64,000 nt of DNA from Yersinia hibernica. GTDB taxonomy: Bacteria; Pseudomonadota; Gammaproteobacteria; Enterobacterales; Enterobacteriaceae. Positions 43,525 to 52,314 of this stretch are shown here, piece by piece. Under the pieces are notes generated by a model. The model made no database searches. It was not told where the DNA came from and saw only the letters and a program-made list of their open reading frames with translations. Both the position numbers and the translations under genes were made by a program. Every line of letters starts with the position of its first letter. Within the stretch, counting starts at the first letter, position 1. The stretch covers positions 1,488,001 to 1,552,000 of the forward strand of contig NZ_CP032487.1 in assembly GCF_004124235.1 (NCBI RefSeq), in the 5' to 3' direction.

Positions 43525-45168
43525 ATGAGCGATATTCTCGAATGGGAAAATCTGGATTTCCCGTCGCGTGTCGCCCTGAAATCCCGATCGGAAAAATCAT
43601 TTCTCAATTTTACCCGCATTTGGTTTGAGCTGCTGCAAAGTGACCGGTTACTGGTGAACTGGCATCATAAAATGATGGCCGCAAAGCTGGATGATTTGGT
43701 CAATAACCGACTGCAACCGCGCAACCTGATTGTGAACGTGCCGCCAGGTGGCACTAAAACCGAGTTTATTTCAGTTCATCTGCCGGCCTATATCAATATG
43801 TTGGTGCAGACTGGTCAGTTACGGCGCTTTCGTAATCTCAATGTGTCGTTTGCTGACACATTGGTAAAACGCAATAGCCGCCGCACCCGCGATATTATTG
43901 CCAGTCTTGAGTATCAATCACTGTGGCCTTGTCGCTTTGGTATTAATCAGGCGGAAGAGTGGGAAATCGTTAATAGTCGGGGCCGGATGGTGGGGCAGAC
44001 GGTTTCACGCTCCAGCGGTGGGCAATTAACCGGTGGTCGTGCGGGTTTCCCCGGCCCTGATTTTTCCGGTTTTGTTGGGTTGGATGATTACAACAAACCC
44101 GAAGATATGTTTTCGGCCACCAAACGGGCCAGTGCGAACCGTATCTTAGTGAACACCATCCGCTCACGGCGCGGTGATAAGAGCAAAGAGCATCCAACCC
44201 CGTTTGTTTCTATCCAGCAGCGACTTCATACCGATGACGCTACCGGATTTATGCTGTCCGGCAAGATGGGAGTGGATTTTCACCACATCACCATTCCGGC
44301 GCTGGTCAGTGAAGAATACATTGATGCGTTGCCGGAGCCGTGGCGCTCGCAATGCTGGTTCTCGGTAAAAAATAGTGAAAGTGTGGTGGTCGGCGGGGTG
44401 CGTTATTGGTCTTACTGGCCGGTAAACGAATATGTCGGTGATTTGCTGCGGTTGTGGGAAAGCGACGAATACACTTTCATGTCGCAATATATGCAGCGCC
44501 CACGGGCATTGACTGGCGGGTTAATTGATACCGACTGGTTTAAACGCTACACCCACTTACCCCCGCTGACTCACCGCGCCGTTTATGTCGATACCAACTC
44601 CGGCAAAATTGAAGATTACAACGATTACACCGTCTTTACCCTGGTGGGGATGGGGGTTGATGGCAATCTCTACATTATTGACAGTGTGCGTGGCCGCTGG
44701 GATCCGGAGGACTTACTGACCACCGCGCAAGACTTATGGGAGAAATGGCGGCCGTATAATCCGAAACGCCCCGCGCCATTACGCCATATGGGGATTGAGG
44801 ATAAGCAAGCCGGGCAAGGTCTGATTACCACGCTGGTAAAACGTAAAAGTATTCCCATTCTGACCATCCCGCGCGGCTCAGGCCAAAATAAGCTGATCCG
44901 TTGCCTGAATACCATTCCGCAGATGAAAACCGGTTGTGTCTATCTTCCGGCACTGATGACTGACGACGGTCAAAAAATCCCGCAGGTGTATTACTGGGAT
45001 GGCGCGGTGGCTGCCTCGACGGATTGGGTGCTGCCTGCACTGACGGAATGCGCTGATTTCTCAGCGGATGACAGCCATAAAAACGACGACATCCTCGATA
45101 CAATCATGGATTCGATAGAGATCGAATTAATTGCTGGTGGCAGCATCAGTTATGACAAGTGGGTTTAA
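43525..45168 (+). CDS. Terminase large subunit
   Basis: 547 residues; the ATP-driven motor and nuclease that packages DNA into heads. Walker A-like VNVPPGGTKTEFIS at residues 71-84, Walker B-like FSGFVGLDDYNKPEDM near 178-193. The RNase H-type nuclease domain starts with the acidic YVDTNSGKIEDYNDYTVFTL near 355, followed by GIEDKQAGQGL near 423 and a late acidic DDILDTIMD. The AGGACTGTGCT leader has a modest ribosome site. First gene of an uninterrupted late run to the fibre genes. Confidence 0.92.
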   Translation: MSDILEWENLDFPSRVALKSRSEKSFLNFTRIWFELLQSDRLLVNWHHKMMAAKLDDLVNNRLQPRNLIVNVPPGGTKTEFISVHLPAYINMLVQTGQLRRFRNLNVSFADTLVKRNSRRTRDIIASLEYQSLWPCRFGINQAEEWEIVNSRGRMVGQTVSRSSGGQLTGGRAGFPGPDFSGFVGLDDYNKPEDMFSATKRASANRILVNTIRSRRGDKSKEHPTPFVSIQQRLHTDDATGFMLSGKMGVDFHHITIPALVSEEYIDALPEPWRSQCWFSVKNSESVVVGGVRYWSYWPVNEYVGDLLRLWESDEYTFMSQYMQRPRALTGGLIDTDWFKRYTHLPPLTHRAVYVDTNSGKIEDYNDYTVFTLVGMGVDGNLYIIDSVRGRWDPEDLLTTAQDLWEKWRPYNPKRPAPLRHMGIEDKQAGQGLITTLVKRKSIPILTIPRGSGQNKLIRCLNTIPQMKTGCVYLPALMTDDGQKIPQVYYWDGAVAASTDWVLPALTECADFSADDSHKNDDILDTIMDSIEIELIAGGSISYDKWV

Positions 45169-45170
45169 CG

Positions 45171-46556
45171 ATGAGTGAAAAACTGGATTTTGGCGGTAAA
45201 CCCCGCATTCGCCTGACTGCTGATGGTTTGTCGAATGTGATGACTGGCATGGGTACCGACCGTGACCGGCGTATGTATAGCCGCTTCATGTATGGCGCGA
45301 TGCAAGATTTTGCTGAGCTAGAGGCCGCTTATACCGAAAACTGGATCGCCCGTTCGATTATTGATATTCCGGTTGATGACGCCACCCGCGAATGGCGCTC
45401 ATTTCCGTCAGATGATGCTACCGCACTACGCAATGCTGAAAACCAGTTCAATATTCAGGGGGTCACCCAAGAGTCCTTTAAATGGGCCGGATTGTATGGC
45501 GGGGCGGGGGTATTGATGCTGACCGACCAAGACCTGTCTCATGAATTGGAATTAAAGAATATTAAAAAAGGCTCACTTAAGCGTTTGTTGGTGTTGGATC
45601 GCATGTTGATCAATGGGCAGCAATACAACGTTTCTAACCCGCTAGCCGAAAACTTTATGCAGCCGGATTACTACCTGGTAAACGGCGGCCAGCAGAAAAT
45701 CCATTTCAGCCATTTTGTGCGCGCACCGGGTGCGGCCTTGCCGATGCGCTTACGCATGATTAACGGTGGATGGGATGATAGCCGCTTGAGGCGCTGTCTT
45801 GAGGATGTGAAAGATGCCGTCGCCGCCAAAGGGGGGATTTCTTCGCTAATTCTGGAAGCCAATATCGACATCATCAGCAAAGAAAATTTAGCCACTGACT
45901 TAGCATCTGGCGATATGGATGAAGCCATAGCCAAACGCTACAACACTTTTGGCATGATGAAATCGCTATTTCGGCTGGCATTGCTGGATTCCAAAGAAAC
46001 CCTTGATCGCAAACAAATCTCTTTCGGTGGCTTGGGTGAGGTGTTGGCGGTGCTGATGGAGTGGACGGCGGGCGCATCTGGTATACCAATGACGCGCATA
46101 TTCGGCGTACAGGCCAAAGGTATGGGGGATTCCGGTCAAGGAGACCAGAACAATTATTTCAGCACCATCAAAGGGGATCAGGAAGCGAAATACCGGCCGT
46201 TTTTGAAAAAATTGGATGAGGTATTGGTACGCTCGACCCTTGGCACCATGCCAAATGGTTTGGATTTTACCTTTGCGCCACTGTCGCAACCGACCGATAG
46301 CGAGATATCTGCCCAACGACTGGCTGATGCACAGGCTGATGATATTCGCCTCCAGCAAAAAGTAGTGTTGCCGTCGCAAGTGGCCCGTAAGCTGATGGAG
46401 CAAGGGGTTTATGGTATTCAAGAAAATGACATCACCCGACTTGAAGATGATGAGTCAGCCGAGCGACAAGGTGATTATCAATTCCGGCTTGGCAACACTG
46501 CAGGCGATGATAAAAACCCAGCCGACGCGCCGGAGGGCACAACTCAGGCCAGTTAA
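45171..46556 (+). CDS. Portal protein (DUF1073 type)
   Basis: 461 residues, matching phage portal-like DUF1073 proteins: MYSRFMYGAMQDFAELEAAY, NWIARSIIDIPVDDATREWR, SFKWAGLYGGAGVLML, then SGIPMTRIFGVQAKGMGDSG, QGDQNNYFSTI. It forms the ring at the DNA-entry vertex. The ATG at 45171, two bases after the terL stop, is preferred over an in-frame GTG at 45159. Its 3' end overlaps the next gene by 146 bases in another frame. Confidence 0.88.
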   Translation: MSEKLDFGGKPRIRLTADGLSNVMTGMGTDRDRRMYSRFMYGAMQDFAELEAAYTENWIARSIIDIPVDDATREWRSFPSDDATALRNAENQFNIQGVTQESFKWAGLYGGAGVLMLTDQDLSHELELKNIKKGSLKRLLVLDRMLINGQQYNVSNPLAENFMQPDYYLVNGGQQKIHFSHFVRAPGAALPMRLRMINGGWDDSRLRRCLEDVKDAVAAKGGISSLILEANIDIISKENLATDLASGDMDEAIAKRYNTFGMMKSLFRLALLDSKETLDRKQISFGGLGEVLAVLMEWTAGASGIPMTRIFGVQAKGMGDSGQGDQNNYFSTIKGDQEAKYRPFLKKLDEVLVRSTLGTMPNGLDFTFAPLSQPTDSEISAQRLADAQADDIRLQQKVVLPSQVARKLMEQGVYGIQENDITRLEDDESAERQGDYQFRLGNTAGDDKNPADAPEGTTQAS

Positions 46557-47364
46557 ACCGACGGACGAAACCGAACGTTATTATCGTGCTCAGTTACGTG
46601 AAATGGTTCGGTTGATGGCCCAGTCGGTAGATGAAGTATTAACACCGGTTCTGCGCCGTAATTACACCGCTGACAGCTATCTGGTCGATATCATCAAACA
46701 GTCAATCAGGCAGGCCGCTGACAAATTCAATAGCTCGGTGATGGGCCGTCAGGCTGACCGATTAGCCCAACGAGTGGTGAGCCGCGCAGAGTCTGAAAGT
46801 TCTGCGGCATTTGTTGAGCAAATTAATCGCGCTATCGGTATTGATATGACCTCACTAATGGTTAATGAGTCATTAGTGGATTATTTCGATGCCTCGGTCG
46901 AAAGTAATGTCGCTCTGATTAAGTCACTGTCGGCTGATTATTTCGATGATATTCAGCGGGAAGTGATGGACAGCATCATGCGCGGTGACTCGCTCAGCAC
47001 CATGGTCAAAAATCTCCAGCAAGTGACTGGTGCCAGCTATCAGCGTGCGCATCTTATTTCCCGTGACCAAACTGCCAAAATCCGCAGTGATATTACTCAC
47101 ACTCGGCAGGTCGGCGCGGGAATTAACCGTTTCCGCTGGTCTACCTCGCAAGATGTACGTGTGTCCGGTAATCCCGCCGGTAAATACCCACGGGCCAAAA
47201 TCAAATGCTTTGAAATTTCCCGCAGCAATGTGGGTTATGGCGCGGGTATTTATCTTTGGTCGCAGGGTGCGGCTTATCACGGTGAAAGCGGATTATTCCC
47301 CGGCAGAGCCCATATTGGCTGCCGCTGCCATGCTATTCCCCAAATCAAGGGGCTTGATTACTAA
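46411..47364 (+). CDS. Head morphogenesis protein (SPP1 gp7 / Mu gpF-like)
   Basis: 317 residues from the ATG at 46411. The C-terminal third has the family block SRDQTAKIRSDITHTRQVGA, FRWSTSQDVRVSG and GRAHIGCRCHAIPQI. Such proteins are minor head components needed for assembly or DNA ejection. The start is uncertain: AAGGGG lies 3 bases before 46411, but ATGs at 46426, 46447 and 46450 are also in frame and would reduce the overlap with the portal gene. Confidence 0.82.
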   Translation: MVFKKMTSPDLKMMSQPSDKVIINSGLATLQAMIKTQPTRRRAQLRPVKPTDETERYYRAQLREMVRLMAQSVDEVLTPVLRRNYTADSYLVDIIKQSIRQAADKFNSSVMGRQADRLAQRVVSRAESESSAAFVEQINRAIGIDMTSLMVNESLVDYFDASVESNVALIKSLSADYFDDIQREVMDSIMRGDSLSTMVKNLQQVTGASYQRAHLISRDQTAKIRSDITHTRQVGAGINRFRWSTSQDVRVSGNPAGKYPRAKIKCFEISRSNVGYGAGIYLWSQGAAYHGESGLFPGRAHIGCRCHAIPQIKGLDY

Positions 47365-47375
47365 CAGGATATATT

Positions 47376-48575
47376 ATGCGGTTCACCGTTCGTGACCGCG
47401 TGTCCTTTCCGATTAATTCCCAACGAGAAATGACCCCTGAGGGCTATTTAAAAGTCCCCGGGCGGGTTGCGCGCGTCGGTGTGCAGCAATATCTCGCCTC
47501 TGAATTGGGATTAAAAGACAGGCCACCCGGTCAAATCGTCAATGTGTACCGGCCACCGGCGGAGGTATTTGATCCAGTTAGTCTGGCCAGTTATGACAAT
47601 AAAGACGTCACCATTGATCACCCTGATGATTTGGTGAATGCCCAAACCTTTAAGCAAGTCACCGCAGGCCATGCTATTTCGCCAGGGCGACAGGATAGCG
47701 ATGACCCTGATTATGTGGTGGTCGATCTGCTGATTAAAGATCAGTACGCCATTGATGCCATCAACCAAAATAAAGAGGAATTATCCGCCGGTTACACCTC
47801 TGAATACCGTTATGCCCCCGGTATCGCGCCCTGCGGTACTGCCTACGAATTTATTCAATGCACCATCACCATCAACCATATCGCACTGTGTGATCAGGCC
47901 AGAGCCGGACACCTGGCGCGGTTATTTGACCGTAAACCCAAGGGAGTAACCCCCATGTATAAAGTTGTTCTGGATTCCGGCGTGCGCGTAGAGGTGGCTG
48001 ACGAAGCGACCCAGCAGCTGATCCAATCATCGATGGATGCGCTAAAAAAACGTGTTAGCGACGCAGAGGAAGGGCAGGAAAAAGCCGAAGCCGCCAAGGA
48101 TGAAGCTGAACAGAAAAAAGAGGAGGCCGAAGCCAAAGCCGATGCCAAAGATGAGGAAATCGAGGCATTAAAAGAAAAATCGTCTGAGGATGCGATTTCG
48201 AAGCGGCTGGCCGATGTGGTGGCAGCGCGTGACTCTGCTATCAAAATTGCCGGTGCAGAATTTAGCTGTGATGCGGTAGACCCGCTGAAAATCAAACGAG
48301 CCGCGCTGGACAGTGCCGGGATCAAATGCCGCAAATACCCCTCATGGGATAAAGCGCCGGATGCTTACCTGGCAGCTTATTTCGACGCCGAAGAAGAGCG
48401 GCGCGAAAACGAGGATGACGATGATCCTGATGATAAAAATGAGATTAATGACTCCATCATCAATTTGGGCCGCGATATGAAGAAAGTCAAAACCGGCGAT
48501 GCACAGACGACTCGTGACAGTGTGCGCCAAAGCTGGCTGGACAAACGTTATGGCAAACAAGCGGAGAATAAATAA
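47376..48575 (+). CDS. Head maturation protease / scaffold fusion (DUF2213)
   Basis: 399 residues. Residues 1-190 match DUF2213 (LKVPGRVARVGVQQYLASEL, DVTIDHPDDLVNAQTFKQVT, AGHAISPG, ELSAGYTSEYRYAPG), a protease-like capsid maturation domain; ELSAGYT and the His of DHP are the likely catalytic neighbourhood. Residues about 210-270 form a Glu/Lys/Ala coiled coil typical of scaffold. The final part is acidic and soluble. An internal ATG at 47955 (residue 194) has its own ribosome site and may give a free scaffold. The stop codon touches the next start. Confidence 0.85.
   Translation: MRFTVRDRVSFPINSQREMTPEGYLKVPGRVARVGVQQYLASELGLKDRPPGQIVNVYRPPAEVFDPVSLASYDNKDVTIDHPDDLVNAQTFKQVTAGHAISPGRQDSDDPDYVVVDLLIKDQYAIDAINQNKEELSAGYTSEYRYAPGIAPCGTAYEFIQCTITINHIALCDQARAGHLARLFDRKPKGVTPMYKVVLDSGVRVEVADEATQQLIQSSMDALKKRVSDAEEGQEKAEAAKDEAEQKKEEAEAKADAKDEEIEALKEKSSEDAISKRLADVVAARDSAIKIAGAEFSCDAVDPLKIKRAALDSAGIKCRKYPSWDKAPDAYLAAYFDAEEERRENEDDDDPDDKNEINDSIINLGRDMKKVKTGDAQTTRDSVRQSWLDKRYGKQAENK
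47940..47957 (+). promoter_or_regulatory. Internal ribosome site and start for a free scaffold
   Basis: AAGGGAG at 47940-47946, 8 bases, then an in-frame ATG at 47955, exactly where the protease domain ends and the scaffold coiled coil begins. Confidence 0.6.
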
Positions 48576-49099
48576 TGGCGATTGCTCAGAGTGAATTCAC
48601 CAAATGGCGCGGTAAGGCTTACGAGGGCCAAATTTCAACCACGGATGTCTGTGAAGTGGTCTCACGTCGAGTGGAAACCAAAATGGTGTCCTTTGGTCGG
48701 GCAGTGATCCGTGGGGTGGGCGCGCGTTCTTGTGCACCTGTCACGCAGACCACTACCGCCGCACAGATTATCGGTTTTACCGTGCGTTCGATGGCGGTAT
48801 TCAGCAATAGCGTGCCCACTAATCCCCCAGATTATGAAGTGGGTTATGAGGTCGATCATGTGGCGTCGTTACTGCGTCGTGGGCCGATGTTTGCCTTGTG
48901 TGTCGATGGTGCCAGCGCAGGCGAAACCGTAACAGTCATTACAGCCGTAGGGGTGAATCAGGGCCGGTTAACCGCAGGCGGTACCGGAGTTGAATTAGAT
49001 TTTGTCCGCTGGGTTGATGATGTAGTGGCCGGTGAAGTGGGTGAAATTCGCGTTGATGGCATTCTGGCATCTACACCTGCAGCTGCTGGCGGCGAGTAA
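48575..49099 (+). CDS. Head decoration / cement protein (DUF2190-like)
   Basis: 174 residues, mostly beta in pattern. VSFGRAVIRGVGARSCAPVT, DYEVGYEVDHVASLLRRGPM and an Ala/Gly/Val-rich second half fit structural cement or decoration proteins encoded between scaffold and major capsid. The exact family is a moderate-confidence recall. One-base overlap with the upstream stop. Confidence 0.7.
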   Translation: MAIAQSEFTKWRGKAYEGQISTTDVCEVVSRRVETKMVSFGRAVIRGVGARSCAPVTQTTTAAQIIGFTVRSMAVFSNSVPTNPPDYEVGYEVDHVASLLRRGPMFALCVDGASAGETVTVITAVGVNQGRLTAGGTGVELDFVRWVDDVVAGEVGEIRVDGILASTPAAAGGE

Positions 49100-49117
49100 A
49101 ATTAAAGGAACATATTC

Positions 49118-50053
49118 ATGAAACGAAGTGTATTTGACGTCAGCCCAGTATCGGCGCTCTCTTTTCTGGTGCAACAAGCTGCGCATATTGAATCGGAAAT
49201 TTACCGACTGGAATATCCGCAGTTTAAGTACAGCACATTGCTACCACTGGATAACAGTGCGCCAGACTGGGTAAAAGTGGTGGCGTTCCGCTCGATTGAT
49301 GCCCGTGGTGAGTTACAGATATTTGGCCCGAACTCGACTGACGTGCCGACGGTGGATATCGCCATGAATCAGGGCTTCCATGAGATCAAAACCGCCGCAC
49401 TGGGTTACACCTATTCCATTGAGGAAATCGGTTTTGCCATGCTCAATAACGTCAATTTGGATGCGGAGCGCGGTCAGGCGGTACGAGATGTGGTTGAACA
49501 AGGTCTGAATAAGATTTACTTGCTCGGTCACAGTGATATTGGTGAGGGGCTATATACCAGTTCCAATGTGGGTGTTGAGGCGGCTCCGGCGACCTTGGCC
49601 GATTTGGTGGCTGCTATCCCTACCAAGGGCACCCAACCGATCATTGATTTCTTTGGTGCCGCTTATAACCAGGTGTACCTGAAGAATACCGTCACGGTTC
49701 ACCGCCCTAATGGTTTCGTTCTGCCCTCGGAACAACATCAATTATTGATGCGCACCCTGTTATCAACCCATAACGCTTCAAATGTCACCTTGCTGGAATT
49801 CCTGCGCACCAACTTCAAAGATATGGATTTTGATGATGATGTCTTGCTGGCCGGAGCCGGGGCAGCGAAGAAAGATCGTCTAGTGGTGTACAAAAAAGAT
49901 ATGCGAGTAGTGAAAGGCCACGATGTGATGCCGCTGCGCTTCCTCGCACCAGCTACACCAGACAACGTTAATTTCAAAGTGCCAGCCGTTTTACGTACCG
50001 GTGGCACGGAATGGCGTATTCCTAAAGCCGCTCACTATGTCGATGGGGTTTAA
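49118..50053 (+). CDS. Major capsid protein (DUF2184 type)
   Basis: 311 residues. LEYPQFKYSTLLPLDNSAPD, DVPTVDIAMNQGFHEIKTAA, LGYTYSIEEIGFAMLNNVNL, then NKIYLLGHSDIGEGL and FVLPSEQHQLLM match DUF2184 proteins, which are HK97-fold major capsid proteins in several tailed phages. It forms the head shell. AAAGGA ribosome site 9 bases before the ATG. Confidence 0.88.
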   Translation: MKRSVFDVSPVSALSFLVQQAAHIESEIYRLEYPQFKYSTLLPLDNSAPDWVKVVAFRSIDARGELQIFGPNSTDVPTVDIAMNQGFHEIKTAALGYTYSIEEIGFAMLNNVNLDAERGQAVRDVVEQGLNKIYLLGHSDIGEGLYTSSNVGVEAAPATLADLVAAIPTKGTQPIIDFFGAAYNQVYLKNTVTVHRPNGFVLPSEQHQLLMRTLLSTHNASNVTLLEFLRTNFKDMDFDDDVLLAGAGAAKKDRLVVYKKDMRVVKGHDVMPLRFLAPATPDNVNFKVPAVLRTGGTEWRIPKAAHYVDGV

Positions 50054-50055
50054 TC

Positions 50056-50436
50056 ATGTTTGAACTCACTAACTTGCACACATCACCGCTGACGGTGACC
50101 GATGAGGAAAACGGCCAGCGCATCACTATTGCTGTTGGACATTCAGCGGCGGTGAATGGCAACTTTACTCGCCACTTATTTACTCAGGCAGGCATGATGC
50201 GCGCCGAACAATTCGATGCTCCACTTAATGAGCATGCAGATGATAGTGGGCTGGATATCACTGCGGTACGTGATGAATATGAAGCCTTATTTGGTAAAAA
50301 AGCACCCTCGGCGGCTAAAGCGTTAACCTTGCAAAAGGCGATTGATAGCAAAAAAGCCGAGCTGGCGCAGAATGATGTCACGGAGCCAGAAACCCCAGCG
50401 GATGAAACCGATAACATTGATAACCCGTCCACGTGA
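50056..50436 (+). CDS. Head-associated protein of unknown role (126 residues)
   Basis: Begins two bases after the capsid stop. N-terminal about 50 residues look like a small beta fold (LHTSPLTVTDEENGQRITIA, VGHSAAVNG); the rest is acidic, Ala/Lys/Glu-rich and likely flexible. Possibly a head fibre or completion protein by position. The stop lies inside a terminator hairpin. Confidence 0.65.
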   Translation: MFELTNLHTSPLTVTDEENGQRITIAVGHSAAVNGNFTRHLFTQAGMMRAEQFDAPLNEHADDSGLDITAVRDEYEALFGKKAPSAAKALTLQKAIDSKKAELAQNDVTEPETPADETDNIDNPST

Positions 50437-50445
50437 CGGGTTTTT
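50422..50445 (+). terminator. Terminator within the late operon, after head genes
   Basis: AACCCGTC / GACGGGTT, perfect 8-bp stem, 5-base loop, five T. It separates head from connector and tail genes; Q-modified polymerase would read through. Confidence 0.8.
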
Positions 50446-50460
50446 ACTTTAGGGGGAGAT

Positions 50461-50868
50461 GTGGATATTACTGCACAAATTGTGGCTGACTTTCGCGAGT
50501 ATTACCCGGAGTTCAGCGATACCACCTTATGGGCTGAGCGCGAAGTGATACAGGCATTGGAGGAGGGCGATTCGGAAACCGGCCAACGTTGGCTGAAATA
50601 TCATGCCCGCCCGGCATCAATCAAAAAACGTGGCCTGTTTGCCTTTGCTGCCCACCGGTTGGTGATGCGTAAAAGGGCTATCAGTGGTGATGTTGGGGCG
50701 GCTTATGCCATCTCATCAAAATCGGTCGGTGATGAATCCACCTCTTTTGCGGTTCCGGCGGTGACTGCTGACGATCTCAATATCAATGGTGATTTACCAC
50801 TGACCACCTACGGGGTGGAGTTCCTGCGCTTGCGCCGCCGAGCCGGTACCGGGGCCATGATGGTATGA
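50461..50868 (+). CDS. Head-tail connector (DUF4054 type)
   Basis: 135 residues starting at a GTG with GGGGGAG upstream. DFREYYPEFSDTTLWAEREV, AFAAHRLVMRKRAISGDVGA and the end TYGVEFLRLRRRAGTGAMMV match DUF4054 adaptor proteins that plug the portal. Overlaps the next gene by four bases. Confidence 0.82.
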   Translation: MDITAQIVADFREYYPEFSDTTLWAEREVIQALEEGDSETGQRWLKYHARPASIKKRGLFAFAAHRLVMRKRAISGDVGAAYAISSKSVGDESTSFAVPAVTADDLNINGDLPLTTYGVEFLRLRRRAGTGAMMV

Positions 50869-51332
50869 AACTTCGGGCCGAAGTACGGGGCGGGACAAAA
50901 CTGGCGCAGAAATTGCGCCAGATCCATCAGCGGGCAACGGCAAAACGTCGAGTGCTGGTGGGGCTGCCGGAGGGGACAGGGGTGTATGAAGATGGTGCTC
51001 CCATTGTGGTGATTGGTGCGGTACAGGAATTTGGCTCAGCTGACGGGCGTATCCCTGAGCGCTCATTTCTGCGCGTTCCACTGCGACAAAATCAGGACAA
51101 CATCAAAAAAGCCTTTCGTGTGCTGACGGCGCAGGTCACTCGCGGCGAAATCACGGCATTCCAAATGCTGGATCAGATTGGTCTGCGTGCGGTGGGTTAT
51201 TGCCAAGAGGCGATAGAAGCCGGTATTCAGCCCAAAAATGCTGACGCCACCGTAGCAGCTAAAGGCTCGGCAACACCGCTTATCAGGCATGGCGATTTAA
51301 AAGGCGCACTTACTCATATCGTGGAGGATTAA
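50865..51332 (+). CDS. Neck / tail-completion protein (gp10-like)
   Basis: 155 residues. RAEVRGGTKLAQKLRQIHQR, RVLVGLPEGTGVYEDG, VQEFGSADGRIPERSFLRVP and the end ATPLIRHGDLKGALTHIVE are typical of phage tail-completion or neck proteins (the RIPERSFLR and L-x-DTG-like parts recur across families). It joins head and tail. Coupled to its neighbours by ATGA overlap upstream. Confidence 0.75.
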   Translation: MKLRAEVRGGTKLAQKLRQIHQRATAKRRVLVGLPEGTGVYEDGAPIVVIGAVQEFGSADGRIPERSFLRVPLRQNQDNIKKAFRVLTAQVTRGEITAFQMLDQIGLRAVGYCQEAIEAGIQPKNADATVAAKGSATPLIRHGDLKGALTHIVED

Positions 51333-51334
51333 TC

Positions 51335-51754
51335 ATGTTCGGTAATGGTCTGGATATGCACGGGCATATTGATACCACCTTTAATTCGCCTATTGAAGGC
51401 GGTATTCGGTTGATTCGACCGACTGCCGGTGACTATAGCGGCCGCGGTGGTATTTGGCAGCAAGGAGAACCGCAGGTTACCGAATTGCAAAAGGTGAATG
51501 TGCAGTCAGCAAAATGGAAAGATATTCAAATGCTGATCGGCATGGGCGGCACGGCTAACCCGCAGGATCTGCGAGTGGTACACATCAACGATGGTGTGCA
51601 TTATCTTTGGCCCGATGATGAGGGGAAATTTAGCGATTTACTGGAATTCAGCGACGGGCTGGCAATGCGGCAATGGCGGGTGGTGGCTTGCGATAACCGG
51701 CCTTGGCGTAGCTTTTGCCGTGCCTTGGTTGAACGTTATCGAGGTGCGGGCTGA
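51335..51754 (+). CDS. Neck-region structural protein (139 residues)
   Basis: Family not named with confidence. LDMHGHIDTTFNSPIEGGIR, QGEPQVTELQKVNVQSAKWK, IQMLIGMGGTANPQDLRVVH. Position between the tail-completion protein and the neck terminator suggests a connector or collar part. Stop overlaps the next start by one base. Confidence 0.65.
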   Translation: MFGNGLDMHGHIDTTFNSPIEGGIRLIRPTAGDYSGRGGIWQQGEPQVTELQKVNVQSAKWKDIQMLIGMGGTANPQDLRVVHINDGVHYLWPDDEGKFSDLLEFSDGLAMRQWRVVACDNRPWRSFCRALVERYRGAG

Positions 51755-52314
51755 TGGAAACCATTGAAGAGATGTATCCGGTATTTCAGCAACTCATTTC
51801 ACTCGCCGCTGCAGTCCCCCTCGAACGTGTTGTATTAGCCGATCAAGGCCGTAACCCACCAATCGGTAATAGCTTATATGCCACTTATAACCCGGTGCCG
51901 ATTCGGGCCTATGGGCAAACGCGGCGCAAGCGCGAATTTATCCCGGCCATTGCTGAAACTGATCCGGCGCTAGGGGAGGAGTGGCAAGACTTGCAAGAAA
52001 CAGCCTGTACATCAATGGAGTTTTTGCTGTCGGTGAATTTGCTCAATAGCGGGGCGGCAACCGCCGCTATGCATTTAGCTAACGCCAATTTCGTGACGCC
52101 AATCAGTGACTATCTGTTCCGCCATAAAATCGCCTGGCGTTTCTCCAGCAATTTCCGAAATCTCACCGGATTGTTACAAGCAGGACTACAGCCGCGCTAT
52201 CAGGCTGACATCCATCTATTCATCGAAAAAACCGCATCCTACGCGCTATTACGTGCCGCAGGGTTTGACATTCAAATTAGAGAAAGAGACTGCTCTTATG
52301 GCTTATCCGGTTGA
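51754..52314 (+). CDS. Neck terminator-like protein
   Basis: 186 residues. MYPVFQQLISLAAAVPLERV, GNSLYATYNPVPIRAYGQTR and a second half ending in FIEKTASYALLRAAGFDIQI. This layout resembles proteins encoded just before DUF3383 sheath genes that close the tail at the head end. Assignment is by position and moderate similarity. Overlaps the sheath start by 17 bases. Confidence 0.65.
   Translation: METIEEMYPVFQQLISLAAAVPLERVVLADQGRNPPIGNSLYATYNPVPIRAYGQTRRKREFIPAIAETDPALGEEWQDLQETACTSMEFLLSVNLLNSGAATAAMHLANANFVTPISDYLFRHKIAWRFSSNFRNLTGLLQAGLQPRYQADIHLFIEKTASYALLRAAGFDIQIRERDCSYGLSG

Noticed and set aside
47894..48334. Minus-strand 146-codon frame opposite the scaffold coiled coil
   Set aside because: Ser/Ala-rich mirror of the Glu/Lys/Ala coiled-coil coding repeat, a common antisense artefact.
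52106..52297. N-terminal extension of the sheath protein
   Set aside because: Lies wholly within the preceding gene in another frame; the ATG at 52298 gives the family start.
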